From an uncultured Pseudoruegeria sp. (GTDB lineage: Bacteria; Pseudomonadota; Alphaproteobacteria; Rhodobacterales; Rhodobacteraceae), in NCBI GenBank assembly GCA_947498155.1, contig CANMJD010000002.1:434001-498000 (forward strand): DNA of 64,000 nt, in the 5' to 3' direction. This document shows, one piece after another, positions 16,438 through 25,048 of the stretch (its first letter is position 1; every line of letters starts with the position of its first letter). The notes beneath the pieces were generated by a model. It saw only the letters and a program-made list of their open reading frames with translations, was not told the DNA's origin and made no database searches. Both the position numbers and the translations under genes were made by a program.

Positions 16438-16920
16438 ATGAATCACACCCAAGCTTTTCAGTCCCACGATCATTCCTCTTGCAAAGAGGATGGCCTTGCT
16501 CATGCCGAAGAACTGGTCAAGACACAAGGGCTTCGGCTGACGCCTGTGCGACGGCGGGCGTTGGAAATTCTGTTAAAGGATCATCGCGCACTTGGGGCCT
16601 ATGAAGTGCTCGAAGGGCTAAAGGAAAGCGGCTTTGGCGGACAGCCGCCCGTGGCCTATCGGGCGCTGGATTTTCTGGTCGAAAACGGGCTGGCCCATCG
16701 CATCCAACGTCTGAACGCCTATACGGCTTGTGTGCATCCGGGCACCACCCATGCGCCGGTTTTCCTGATCTGTGCATCCTGCAAAGTCGTGGCCGAAGCC
16801 GCCACCGACGGGGTGCGCGCGGCATTGGATCTGGCAGCGCGGGATTTGGGTTTCACCATCGATCAGAGCAACGTCGAAGCCTTGGGTCTATGCCCGAGCT
16901 GCACGGAAGCCCCTGCATGA
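16438..16920 (+). CDS. zur: Zinc uptake regulator, Fur family
   Basis: Zinc-responsive repressor of 160 residues. After a His/Cys-containing N-terminus (HSHDHSSCK-like), the winged helix (LTPVRRRALEILLKDHRALGAYEVL to PVAYRALDFLVENGLAHRI) is followed by the metal-binding dimerisation domain with CASC at 112-115 and CPSC at 152-155, the structural zinc site of Fur-family proteins. It overlaps znuC by 4 bp (ATGA), so it represses its own operon as well as znuA. Context with znuABC separates it from Fur and Mur. Confidence 0.94.
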   Translation: MNHTQAFQSHDHSSCKEDGLAHAEELVKTQGLRLTPVRRRALEILLKDHRALGAYEVLEGLKESGFGGQPPVAYRALDFLVENGLAHRIQRLNAYTACVHPGTTHAPVFLICASCKVVAEAATDGVRAALDLAARDLGFTIDQSNVEALGLCPSCTEAPA

Positions 16921-17693
16921 GCCTTATCACCGCGCAGAATATGTCGGTTGCCTATAGCGACACGCCCGCCCTGTCGCATGTTAGTTTTGCGATTGAACCG
17001 GGGGAAATCGTCACGGTGATCGGCCCCAATGGATCGGGGAAATCGACCTTGATCAAGGCGCTACTTGGCGTGTTGTCCCCCAGTACCGGTGTGATCAACC
17101 GCAAACAGGGCCTGCGGATCGGCTATGTCCCGCAAAAACTGTCGCTGGATTCCACCATGCCACTGACGGTGAAACGCTTTCTGTCGCTGCCCAAGCACCA
17201 ATCCGCCGCTGACATCACCCGCATGCTGGCGCGTGTCGGCATCTTCGGCGTTGAGCAACAGCAGATGGCAACTCTGTCCGGCGGCCAGTTCCAGCGCGTA
17301 CTTTTGGCGCGGGCGCTGTTGGTGCGGCCTGACGTGCTGATCCTTGATGAAGCCACGCAGGGATTGGATCAAACCGGCGTCGCGGCTTTTTATAAGTTGA
17401 TCGAAGATATCCGGCAGGAAATGGGCTGTGCGGTGCTGATGGTCAGCCATGATCTTCATGTGGTGATGAGCGCGACAGATCGGGTAATCTGTCTGAATGG
17501 CCATATCTGCTGCGAAGGTGCGCCGACCGTGGTGTCGGAAACACCGGAATACCGCGCCCTTTTCGGGGTTGGCACCGGCGGCACATTGGCGCTGTATCAA
17601 CACGCCCATGATCATCGCCACGATTTAGGCCCATCACAGGAACACGACCACAGCCACTGCGACCATGATCACGGAGTTTCGTCACATGGATGA
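16917..17693 (+). CDS. znuC: Zinc ABC transporter ATP-binding protein
   Basis: ATPase of 258 residues. The start at 16917 overlaps the zur stop by 4 bp and begins MSLITAQNMSVAYSD; a longer frame upstream lies inside zur. Walker A GPNGSGKST, signature LSGGQ and Walker B VLILDEAT are present, with the switch His in MVSHDLHVVMS. The C-terminal tail is His-rich (HAHDHRHD, then QEHDHSHCDHDHG), unusual for an ATPase but seen in several ZnuC proteins, where it may bind zinc on the cytoplasmic side. Confidence 0.95.
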   Translation: MSLITAQNMSVAYSDTPALSHVSFAIEPGEIVTVIGPNGSGKSTLIKALLGVLSPSTGVINRKQGLRIGYVPQKLSLDSTMPLTVKRFLSLPKHQSAADITRMLARVGIFGVEQQQMATLSGGQFQRVLLARALLVRPDVLILDEATQGLDQTGVAAFYKLIEDIRQEMGCAVLMVSHDLHVVMSATDRVICLNGHICCEGAPTVVSETPEYRALFGVGTGGTLALYQHAHDHRHDLGPSQEHDHSHCDHDHGVSSHG

Positions 17694-18468
17694 TTTTCTG
17701 ATCCGCGCCCTGATCGCAGGGGTTGGAGTTGCGCTGGCCGCTGGCCCGTTGGGGGCTTTTGTGGTCTGGCGGCGTATGGCCTATTTCGGCGATGCCACTG
17801 CCCATGCCGCCATTTTAGGGGTGGCGATTTCACTGGGGTTTTCGACCTCGATCTACCTTGGCACGGTGATCACGGCGGTAGGCATGGGGCTGGCCATTTC
17901 TGCCCTTAGTGCGCGAGGCCATGCCATTGAAACCTCGCTTGGTGTACTGTCGCATTCCGCTTTGGCCCTCGGGTTGGTTGCGGTGTCTTTCCTGTCGGGG
18001 GTCCGCGTTGATTTATCGGCCTTCCTGTTTGGCGATATTCTGGCGGTGTCGACCACGGATCTTTGGGTGATCTGGGGCGGGGCTGCTTTGGTTCTGGCCC
18101 TGCTGGCGTGGCGCTGGCAGGCCCTGTTGACCGCAACCCTCAGCCCCGATCTGGCGCAATCCTCAGGGCTGAACCCGCAACGCGAACAGTTGGTGCTGAC
18201 CCTTGCTTTGGCGGTGGTTGTGGCGGTGGCAATCAAAGTCGTGGGGGCGTTGCTGATCACGGCAATGCTGCTGATTCCAGCGACAACCGCGCGCAACCTG
18301 TCTAAAACCCCCGAGCAAATGGCCGCCTTCGCCGTAGGCGTCGGTATTCTGGCAAGCATTGGCGGATTACTCTTGTCGCTTTATGCCGACACACCCGCAG
18401 GCCCGAGCATTGTTCTAGCCGCCGGCGGGTTGTTTCTGCTGTCGTTGATCGGCGGGCGTCGGGCCTAG
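17686..18468 (+). CDS. znuB: Zinc ABC transporter permease
   Basis: Membrane subunit of 260 residues with about seven to eight hydrophobic segments. The ATG at 17686 overlaps the last 8 bp of znuC, and MDDFLIRALIAGVGVALAAGPLGAFVVWRRMAYFGDATAHAAILGVA is the usual ABC-3 permease opening. The frame extends upstream to 17665, but that start lies deeper inside znuC without better evidence. Its TAG stop shares the palindromic CTAG with the stop of the convergent soeC gene, so no terminator separates the two. Confidence 0.94.
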   Translation: MDDFLIRALIAGVGVALAAGPLGAFVVWRRMAYFGDATAHAAILGVAISLGFSTSIYLGTVITAVGMGLAISALSARGHAIETSLGVLSHSALALGLVAVSFLSGVRVDLSAFLFGDILAVSTTDLWVIWGGAALVLALLAWRWQALLTATLSPDLAQSSGLNPQREQLVLTLALAVVVAVAIKVVGALLITAMLLIPATTARNLSKTPEQMAAFAVGVGILASIGGLLLSLYADTPAGPSIVLAAGGLFLLSLIGGRRA

Positions 18469-19340
18469 CGTTTATCGTAATAGAGCCCGACCACATGCTC
18501 GGCTTCAGCAAAGAACAGCCAGCGCGCAGCAAATACTCCGCCCAGATGCATCAGCACAACGAGCAATGCCATAAAATGCCCCACAGGGAGCAACAACAGG
18601 ATTACGGCGGGCAGAATGCTCATGCAGATCAATGCGATGATCCGCAGCTTTTGTGCATGTTTGCGCCCCACCACATAGACCATTTCAGTCAGCAGATAAT
18701 TGGTGCCAGTGTGCGGTGGCTCAAACAGACGTACCGCGCCCCGATCGCCAAGGCCCGTTGCTGTGCCGATGGTAGAGCCAGCGCGTTTGAAACGTTGGTC
18801 CCCGTCCCACCAGACCCAAGCCTGAACCCCGCCGACCAGCGCTAGCAAAACACCCGCCAGCGTGCTCTGTCCGGCCAATAATGCCCCGCCCCCCAAAGAA
18901 AGCAGCAGAAACAGAACCGGTGTGGACCAGTGATGCCAGCGCGGAACCGTCGTCAGTTGCGTATAAATCATCGAAGTGGAAAACACCGCGCCCACACACA
19001 ACAGGGCCCCCGCAGCACCGATCCACGGCAAACGTAGGCCGACAAAGATCAGCAAAGCGGCGTAAACCCCCATGACACAAAGCCCCAAAACCGCCAACCA
19101 GGCCTCGCGCGACAGCCAACTGCTGCGCCACTGGCTAAAGGATTTGATCGCGTTCTTGGGATTGCCAAGGTGGAAGGCCGACGCCATGAGGCCGCCCACG
19201 GCCAAGGCATAGGCCACAAAGAAAAACACAAAGGCGACCCAGCCAGAGACATCCGGCACGCCAAAGCCCAAAAAGGCCAGCAAACCAAATCCAAGACCCG
19301 ACAAGACAGTGAATAAAATAACAGAAGGTGCCGGATGCAT
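18465..19340 (-). CDS. soeC: Membrane anchor subunit of sulfite dehydrogenase (DmsC/NrfD-like)
   Basis: Integral membrane protein of 291 residues with about eight hydrophobic helices; it starts MHPAPSVILFTVLSGLGFGLLAFLGFG and resembles the DMSO reductase anchor DmsC. It would hold the SoeAB part at the membrane and pass electrons to the quinone pool. Its start overlaps soeB by 1 bp. Assignment to Soe rather than another DMSO-reductase-family anchor rests on the partner subunits. Confidence 0.75.
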   Translation of the reverse strand: MHPAPSVILFTVLSGLGFGLLAFLGFGVPDVSGWVAFVFFFVAYALAVGGLMASAFHLGNPKNAIKSFSQWRSSWLSREAWLAVLGLCVMGVYAALLIFVGLRLPWIGAAGALLCVGAVFSTSMIYTQLTTVPRWHHWSTPVLFLLLSLGGGALLAGQSTLAGVLLALVGGVQAWVWWDGDQRFKRAGSTIGTATGLGDRGAVRLFEPPHTGTNYLLTEMVYVVGRKHAQKLRIIALICMSILPAVILLLLPVGHFMALLVVLMHLGGVFAARWLFFAEAEHVVGLYYDKR

Positions 19341-20086
19341 CAGAGCTTCTCCAGAGCTTTATCAAGCCAGCCCAGAAAGCCCTTTGGCTCCTCGGCGACG
19401 GGTTGCAACAAGGGGGCCAGTACATCGACTTCTTCCCATGTATCTTTGGGTCGTGGGGGCAGATAGCGGTTCACCGGCTGCGTACCCAGTTCCGGCATCA
19501 ACGGCATGCCGTCGCGTTCGGCAACCAACTTGCTGACATCGCTTTCGGGATCGCCCAGATCACCGAAATGCCGCGCACCGGCAGGGCACGTGCGCACACA
19601 GGCTGGCTGGCGATCCTCTTCGGGTAGGGTTTCGTTGTAAATCCGGTCCACACAAAGGGTGCATTTTTTCATCACACCGGCATCTTGATCCAGCTCCCGC
19701 GCGCCATAAGGACAAGCCCAAGCGCACAGCCCGCAGCCCATGCAGGCGTCTTCATTGACCAGCACGATGCCGTCCTCGACACGTTTGTAACTCGCCCCCG
19801 TTGGGCAAACCGTCACGCAGGGCGCATCATCGCAATGCAAGCAGGACTTGGGGAAATGGATCGTCTGTGCAGGCCCGACCTCGGGCTGGACTTCAAAACT
19901 ATGCACACGGTTCAGAAAGCTCCCCACCGGCTCAGACCCATAGGCATCCATATCAGCCAAGGGTGTGTCCTCGTTCTGCGTATTCCAGCCTTTACAGGCG
20001 GTCACACAGGCATGGCAGCCGACACAGGTATCCAGATCGATGACCAGCCCCAGCTTCTTTTCCGTGCTTTGCGGCAAACTGGTCAT
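19340..20086 (-). CDS. soeB: Iron-sulfur subunit of sulfite dehydrogenase
   Basis: Ferredoxin-type electron-transfer subunit of 248 residues, DmsB/NrfC class, predicted to bind four [4Fe-4S] clusters. The cysteine groups are CVGCHACVTAC (21-31), CLHCDDAPCVTVCP, CMGCGLCAWACPYG, and CTLC with a later CVRTCP. No Tat signal is seen, in line with a cytoplasmic complex. It lies between the catalytic and anchor genes; the 65-bp gap to soeA holds a dispersed repeat. Confidence 0.82.
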   Translation of the reverse strand: MTSLPQSTEKKLGLVIDLDTCVGCHACVTACKGWNTQNEDTPLADMDAYGSEPVGSFLNRVHSFEVQPEVGPAQTIHFPKSCLHCDDAPCVTVCPTGASYKRVEDGIVLVNEDACMGCGLCAWACPYGARELDQDAGVMKKCTLCVDRIYNETLPEEDRQPACVRTCPAGARHFGDLGDPESDVSKLVAERDGMPLMPELGTQPVNRYLPPRPKDTWEEVDVLAPLLQPVAEEPKGFLGWLDKALEKL

Positions 20087-20100
20087 GGGCGCGCCCCTAA

Positions 20101-20130
20101 CTTTGTTCCAAAAATATCCCCGCCGGAGGC
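20101..20130 (-). repeat. Dispersed 30-nt repeat, copy 2
   Basis: On the minus strand this reads GCCTCCGGCGGGGATATTTT and continues to GGAACAAAG, nearly identical to copy 1 at 2669-2698. It lies in the short gap between soeA and soeB, so it would be transcribed within the operon. Confidence 0.8.
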
Positions 20131-20151
20131 ATAAAATCTTTTCATCATGCT

Positions 20152-22968
20152 TTACTCCACCTTCTGACGGTTGACTTTGGGGCCTGTCCCCACGGGCGAT
20201 GTGATCGGCTCAAACGCCGGTTGGCTTTCGGCGGGGGCTTCGGCTTTTTCCACCTTGACGCGCAGATCGAACCACGCTGCCTGTCCCGTAATCGGATCGG
20301 AATTGGCCCAGCGCTGCCCGTCACCTTTGGGTGGCAATAACTCATGGATCAGATGGTTCAGCAGAAAGCCCTTGGTCGCCTCCGGCGCATCCTCTTCCAA
20401 GGCCCATGTGCCCTTGCGTTTACCAATCGCATTCCATGTCCAGATGGTGTTTTCGTTCAGCGCGGCCATATGGGCCACAGGCACGGTGATCTCTCCGTGC
20501 GGAGAGCTGACCCGGGCCCAATCGCCCTCGGCAAAGCCGTTGGCCTCCCAAATCTTGGTCGGCACATAAAGGGGATTGCGTCCGTGGATCTGGCGCAACC
20601 AAGCATTCTGACTGCCCCAGCTATGATACATCGCCATCGGGCGTTGGGTCAGGGCGTGCACGGGGTATTCTTCGCCCAGATTATCGGCATTGGTGTCCCA
20701 CCAGATCGGCAGCGGGTCCATTGTGGCTTTGATCCGGTCGCGCAGATGATCCGGCGGCTGGCGTTCGCCATGGCCTTCGGCAGCCAGTTGGAATTTGCGC
20801 ATCGGTTCGCAATAGAGCGTAAACAAATAGGGCTGGGGTACATCGTAGATACCCATCTTCACGGCCCAATCCTGATAGGCTTTGTTCCACGGTTTATAAT
20901 ACAGCGCCTCATCCGGGATATGCTGCACATGGAAGCCACCGTTCTCGATGTAGCGGTCCAGTTGTTTAGGGTTTGGCGCCCCGCGCCCCGCAGACTCTCC
21001 GTCCTCATCGCGCCAGCCAAACAGAGGCCCGATGCCGGGGCGGCGTTGGTGGTTGGTGATGTAATCGGCGTAATCGTCGTATTTCTGGCTGCCGTCTTCA
21101 TTGACAAATCCGGGCAGGTTCAGCCGTGCCCCAAGATCGCAAAGCACCGACTGAAAGCCGCGCACATCGCGGTCCGGTTCAATCACCGGCCAGCGAATTG
21201 CATCCGCCGCGCCATCGGCCTCGCAGATCGGACGATCCAGCAGGGAAATACAGTCGTGGCGTTCCAGATAAGTGGTGTCGGGCAGGATCAGATCGGCATA
21301 GGCGACCATTTCCGAGGCATAGGCATCGGAATAGATGATATTGGGGATGACGTAATCGCCGTTCTCATCTTTGTCGGTCAGCATCTCCATGACACCTTTG
21401 GTGTTCATCGAGGAATTCCACGACATATTGGCCATATACATGAACAGCGTGTTGATCTTGTAGGGATCACCGGCGTGAGCATTGGAAATCACCATATGCA
21501 TCAGACCATGGGCCGACATCGGGTTTTCCCATGTAAAGGCCTTGTCGATCCGTGCCGGTGTGCCGTCTTCTTTCAGGGCCAGATTTTCCGGCCCGCGCAC
21601 GAACCCCAGATGCGGGCCGTCCAGTGGTGCACCGGGGGTAACTTTGCAATGGGGCACGGGGTGGGCTTCGACGGGTTTGGGGTAGGGCGGTTTGAACCGG
21701 AACCCGCCCGGCGCTTCGACGGTGCCCAGAATAATTTGCAACGTGTGCAGGGCGCGGCAGGTCTGAAAGCCGTTGGCATGGGCCGAAATCCCGCGCATCG
21801 CGTGCATGGCAACGGGGCGGCCTTTCATGGTTTTGTGGGTCTTGCCGCGGAAATCGGTCCATTCCTGTTCGACTTCAAAGGCTTCTTCAAAGGCGACCCG
21901 CGCCAATTCGATGGCGATTTTACGAATGCGACCGGCAGAGACACCGCAGCGTTCGGCGACGGCTTCTGGGGCATAATCATCGCTCAGGTAGCGTTCTATC
22001 ATCAGTTGGAAAACGGACTTATGCGCAATGCCCTCATTAACCCATGTGCCGCCCAGATCGGGACAGACATCGGGTTTGTCAAAACAGCGCGGGCGGCGTT
22101 CAATCCGGTCCCAGACCAAGGCGCGGCCTTCTTCGTCGCGCAGGATCAGCCCGTATTCATCGGAATTCGGATCGCTGTTGACCAAGCAAGGCGCATCGGT
22201 GAACCACGTTAGATACTCCAGATCGATCTTGCCCGCCTTCAGCAGACAATGCACCAATGCCAGAATGAACAAACCATCGGTGCCCGGCGTGATGCCCACC
22301 CATTCATCGGCAATGGCGTTATAGCCAGAGCGGATCGGGTTGACGCCAATCACCTTGGCACCGCGTTTTTTCAGCTTGCCCAACCCCATTTTGATCGGGT
22401 TGCTGTCATGGTCTTCGGCAACCCCGAACAGCATGAAAAGCTTGGTGCGGTCCCAATCCGGCTGACCGAATTCCCAAAACGCCCCGCCCATCGTATAGAT
22501 GCCACCTGCCGCCATATTGACCGAGCAGAACCCGCCATGGGCGGCATAATTCGGCGTGCCAAACCCCTGCGCCCAGAAGCTGGTGAAACTTTGCGACTGA
22601 TCGCGGCCCGTAAAAAACGCCAGCTTTTCCGGTGCCTCCTTGCGGATCGGTTCCAGAATGCCGGTCGCCATCTCCAAGGCTTCGTCCCATGAGATTTCCT
22701 CAAACGCGCCGGAGCCGCGCGGGCCGACCCGTTTTAAGGGCGCGCGCAGTCGAGAGGGCGCGTTCACCTGCATAATACCCGATGCACCCTTGGCGCAGAG
22801 CACCCCCTTATTGACTGGGTGGTTCCGGTTGCCCTCAATATAAGCGACCTTGCCGCTTTTCATGTGCACATTGATGCCGCAGCGACAGGCGCACATATAA
22901 CAGGTGGTTTGGCGCACCTCGTCGGACACTTTCGGAGAGAGGTTCAGATCGGGCTGGTGATGTGTCAT
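20152..22968 (-). CDS. soeA: Molybdopterin oxidoreductase, probably sulfite dehydrogenase catalytic subunit
   Basis: Catalytic subunit of 938 residues of the DMSO reductase family. The N-terminal [4Fe-4S] motif is C23-x2-C26-x3-C30...C58, and a probable Mo-ligand cysteine lies in AAHGGFCSVNMA. There is no Tat signal, so the enzyme faces the cytoplasm, as described for SoeA in purple sulfur bacteria and roseobacters, where it oxidises sulfite arising from organosulfonates or thiosulfate. Length, the TCYMCACRCGINVHMKSGKV opening and the soeA-soeB-soeC order fit. Polysulfide/thiosulfate reductase relatives are the alternative. Its cofactor would need the fdhD-mobA-moeA and moaB functions found further along. 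Confidence 0.78.
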   Translation of the reverse strand: MTHHQPDLNLSPKVSDEVRQTTCYMCACRCGINVHMKSGKVAYIEGNRNHPVNKGVLCAKGASGIMQVNAPSRLRAPLKRVGPRGSGAFEEISWDEALEMATGILEPIRKEAPEKLAFFTGRDQSQSFTSFWAQGFGTPNYAAHGGFCSVNMAAGGIYTMGGAFWEFGQPDWDRTKLFMLFGVAEDHDSNPIKMGLGKLKKRGAKVIGVNPIRSGYNAIADEWVGITPGTDGLFILALVHCLLKAGKIDLEYLTWFTDAPCLVNSDPNSDEYGLILRDEEGRALVWDRIERRPRCFDKPDVCPDLGGTWVNEGIAHKSVFQLMIERYLSDDYAPEAVAERCGVSAGRIRKIAIELARVAFEEAFEVEQEWTDFRGKTHKTMKGRPVAMHAMRGISAHANGFQTCRALHTLQIILGTVEAPGGFRFKPPYPKPVEAHPVPHCKVTPGAPLDGPHLGFVRGPENLALKEDGTPARIDKAFTWENPMSAHGLMHMVISNAHAGDPYKINTLFMYMANMSWNSSMNTKGVMEMLTDKDENGDYVIPNIIYSDAYASEMVAYADLILPDTTYLERHDCISLLDRPICEADGAADAIRWPVIEPDRDVRGFQSVLCDLGARLNLPGFVNEDGSQKYDDYADYITNHQRRPGIGPLFGWRDEDGESAGRGAPNPKQLDRYIENGGFHVQHIPDEALYYKPWNKAYQDWAVKMGIYDVPQPYLFTLYCEPMRKFQLAAEGHGERQPPDHLRDRIKATMDPLPIWWDTNADNLGEEYPVHALTQRPMAMYHSWGSQNAWLRQIHGRNPLYVPTKIWEANGFAEGDWARVSSPHGEITVPVAHMAALNENTIWTWNAIGKRKGTWALEEDAPEATKGFLLNHLIHELLPPKGDGQRWANSDPITGQAAWFDLRVKVEKAEAPAESQPAFEPITSPVGTGPKVNRQKVE

Positions 22969-23061
22969 GCGGACCTCTCGTGGGTGATGGATGCCCGCAA
23001 AATCAGGGACACCGCTTTGAAGCTTTTTGCAGCAAATACAGCCAGATTGCGATGAAAAACT

Positions 23062-23079
23062 CTGAATTCATGAATCCAG
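23062..23079. promoter_or_regulatory. Imperfect palindrome upstream of soeA
   Basis: CTGAATTCATGAATCCAG has 8 of 9 complementary arm positions around its centre. It could be an operator for the soe genes; no regulator gene is nearby to test the idea against. Confidence 0.25.
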
Positions 23080-23506
23080 TTCAACAGAATGGTCGGGCCA
23101 GAATCAAGAATTGATGAATATTGATCCACCTTACTTACTGCGGATTTGGTTTTTTGTGCCGTGTTGTTCAAAATTGTTCCTGCCTGTCAGGGAACAATCT
23201 TGCAGAAAAAAATCCAGCGTTCTGTCTATTAATTGCCTAGCGAGACATAGAATTTCGGCACCCTTGTCCGTGCCAATGCGAATCCCCCTGCCGTCCCGGC
23301 TTTGGTATGTAAGGGGATTGATGCCGTGGATTTTAATGGGCCTTTGCCGAAAAACTGAGAACCTTCAGAACGTTGGGTGGCCGCCCGGTTCTTTGGTTTT
23401 GAAAGCCAATACTTCCAGTGACTTGGGCTGCGATTTGGGCAAGAATTTCGACAGAAGTCAGCGTAGGGTCAGGGCCTGAATTTCTACTTTGATTTCACAA
23501 GAGTGA

Positions 23507-23536
23507 TTGACAGGAAAACGTTTACATGAATATATT
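23507..23536 (+). promoter_or_regulatory. Sigma70 promoter of xylBA with LacI-type operator in the spacer
   Basis: TTGACA at 23507-23512 and TATATT at 23531-23536 are separated by 18 bp. The spacer contains GGAAAACGTTTACA (23513-23526), a near-palindrome with the central CG typical of LacI-family operators. A repressor bound there would block RNA polymerase directly. No lacI-type gene lies in the window, so the regulator must be elsewhere. Confidence 0.75.
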
Positions 23537-23593
23537 TTACCGATTAAAATAAACCTGCGCAGAGGAGGCGCGGGTTATCATTGGGGGGTTTCC

Positions 23594-25048
23594 ATGTATT
23601 TGGGACTGGATCTGGGCACGTCCGGCTTGCGGGCGCTGCTGGTAAGAGATGACGGCAGTATTGTCGCTTCGGCGGAGCGGAGCTGTCGAGTGCAGCATCC
23701 CCATTCGGGGTGGAGCGAGCAAGATCCGGCAGAGTGGATCAGCGCTTGTGCGGCGGCATTGGAAGAGCTGAAATCGCGGGTTCCGGCAGAATTATCCGCC
23801 CTGAAAGGCATCGGTCTCTCGGGCCATATGCATGGCGCGACCCTGCTGGATGCGAACAACAAAGTGTTGCGCCCCTGTATCTTGTGGAACGACACTCGAT
23901 CCGCCGCAGAGGCCGCCGTACTGGATAGCACGGCGCAGGTGCGCGATTTGTCAGGCAATATCGTCTTTCCCGGCTTCACCGCCCCGAAACTGGTCTGGCT
24001 CGCCAAACATGAACCCGAGGTTTATGCCAAAGTCGCCAAGGTATTGCTGCCAAAGGATTACCTGCGCTTCTGGCTGACCGGAGAGCTCTATGGCGATATG
24101 TCGGATGCGGCGGGCACAAGCTGGCTGGATGTCGGGGCGCGGGACTGGTCGGACACCTTATTGGACGCCTCCGGTATGCGCCGCGATCAAATGCCTGATT
24201 TGGTTGAAGGCAGCGAAGTCGCGGGCATGTTGCGTTCTGCGCTGGCCTCTGACTGGGGCATCAGCGGTCCGGTTTCGGTGGTTGGCGGCGGCGGCGATAA
24301 TGCCGTTGCGGCTTGTGGTGTCGGTTGCTTTAACGAAGGCGACGGATTTGTATCCTTGGGCACCTCTGGCGTGGTTCTGGCGGCGAAAAACAGCTTTAGC
24401 CCCAAGCCGGAGTCTGCGGTGCACACCTTCTGTCACGCGATCCCGAAGACATGGTATCAAATGGGGGTGATCCTTGCGGCCACCGATTGCATGAACTGGT
24501 TGTCGGGCAATCTGGGCAAAAGCCCAGCTGAATTGTCCGGCCTGCTGTCCGACACCATCCAAGGCCCGGGATCGGTGCAATTTATGCCCTATCTGTCGGG
24601 CGAACGCACCCCGCATAACGACAGCCATATCCGCGGAGCATTCCTGAATCTGGACATTGCAACGAGCCATGCCGAACTGACCCAAGCGGTGATGGAAGGC
24701 GTGGGCTTTGCCCTGCGCGATAATTATGAGGCGCTGAAATCAACCGGTACCGATCTGACCCGAGTCTTGGGCATCGGTGGCGGCTCCAAAAGCCGCTATT
24801 GGGTTGAAATGATTGCGACCTTATTGAACATTCCCGTCGATCTGCCAGAGGCAGGGGATTTTGGTGCCGCCCTTGGCGCCGCACGATTGGCCATGGTCGG
24901 TGTGACCGGCGCCCATCCATCTGACATCATGAGCCGGCCCAATGTGGCCGAAACCATAGACCCGCGCGCCGATCTGACGGAGGCATACGACGCTGCCTAC
25001 GCCCGATACCGCACGCTATACCCAACCCTAAAGGCACTGAACACATGA
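23594..25048 (+). CDS. xylB: Xylulokinase
   Basis: FGGY-family kinase of 484 residues that phosphorylates D-xylulose to xylulose 5-phosphate. The start at 23594 follows a G-rich ribosome site (GGGGGG) and gives the usual opening [17 protein letters not shown]; the frame is open further upstream, but that part crosses the promoter. Other visible blocks are [30 protein letters not shown] and the adenosine-binding [14 protein letters not shown]. It overlaps xylA by 4 bp (ATGA). Confidence 0.94.
   Translation: MYLGLDLGTSGLRALLVRDDGSIVASAERSCRVQHPHSGWSEQDPAEWISACAAALEELKSRVPAELSALKGIGLSGHMHGATLLDANNKVLRPCILWNDTRSAAEAAVLDSTAQVRDLSGNIVFPGFTAPKLVWLAKHEPEVYAKVAKVLLPKDYLRFWLTGELYGDMSDAAGTSWLDVGARDWSDTLLDASGMRRDQMPDLVEGSEVAGMLRSALASDWGISGPVSVVGGGGDNAVAACGVGCFNEGDGFVSLGTSGVVLAAKNSFSPKPESAVHTFCHAIPKTWYQMGVILAATDCMNWLSGNLGKSPAELSGLLSDTIQGPGSVQFMPYLSGERTPHNDSHIRGAFLNLDIATSHAELTQAVMEGVGFALRDNYEALKSTGTDLTRVLGIGGGSKSRYWVEMIATLLNIPVDLPEAGDFGAALGAARLAMVGVTGAHPSDIMSRPNVAETIDPRADLTEAYDAAYARYRTLYPTLKALNT

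Larger units (their letters stand above)
22969..23593. other. Intergenic region between divergent soeA and xylB
   Basis: A 625-bp stretch with no convincing gene. Short frames exist (for example 23111-23479 on the plus strand), but they lack a ribosome site and look unlike any protein I know. The region holds the xyl promoter at its right end and an imperfect palindrome (CTGAATTCATGAATCCAG, 23062-23079) about 95 bp upstream of soeA. The rest shows no repeat or RNA gene that I can recognise; remnants of a lost gene are possible. Confidence 0.6.

Noticed and set aside
20344-22212. Open frame of 622 codons on the plus strand
   Set aside because: It is antisense to the clear soeA gene, has no family motifs, and arises from the GC-rich codon pattern of soeA.
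22965-23171. Short minus-strand frame overlapping the soeA start
   Set aside because: It overlaps the soeA start codon out of frame and has no signature; more likely leader sequence.
23111-23479. Possible 122-codon gene between soeA and xylB
   Set aside because: No ribosome site, many Cys/Arg/Pro residues typical of random frames, and no recognisable domain.
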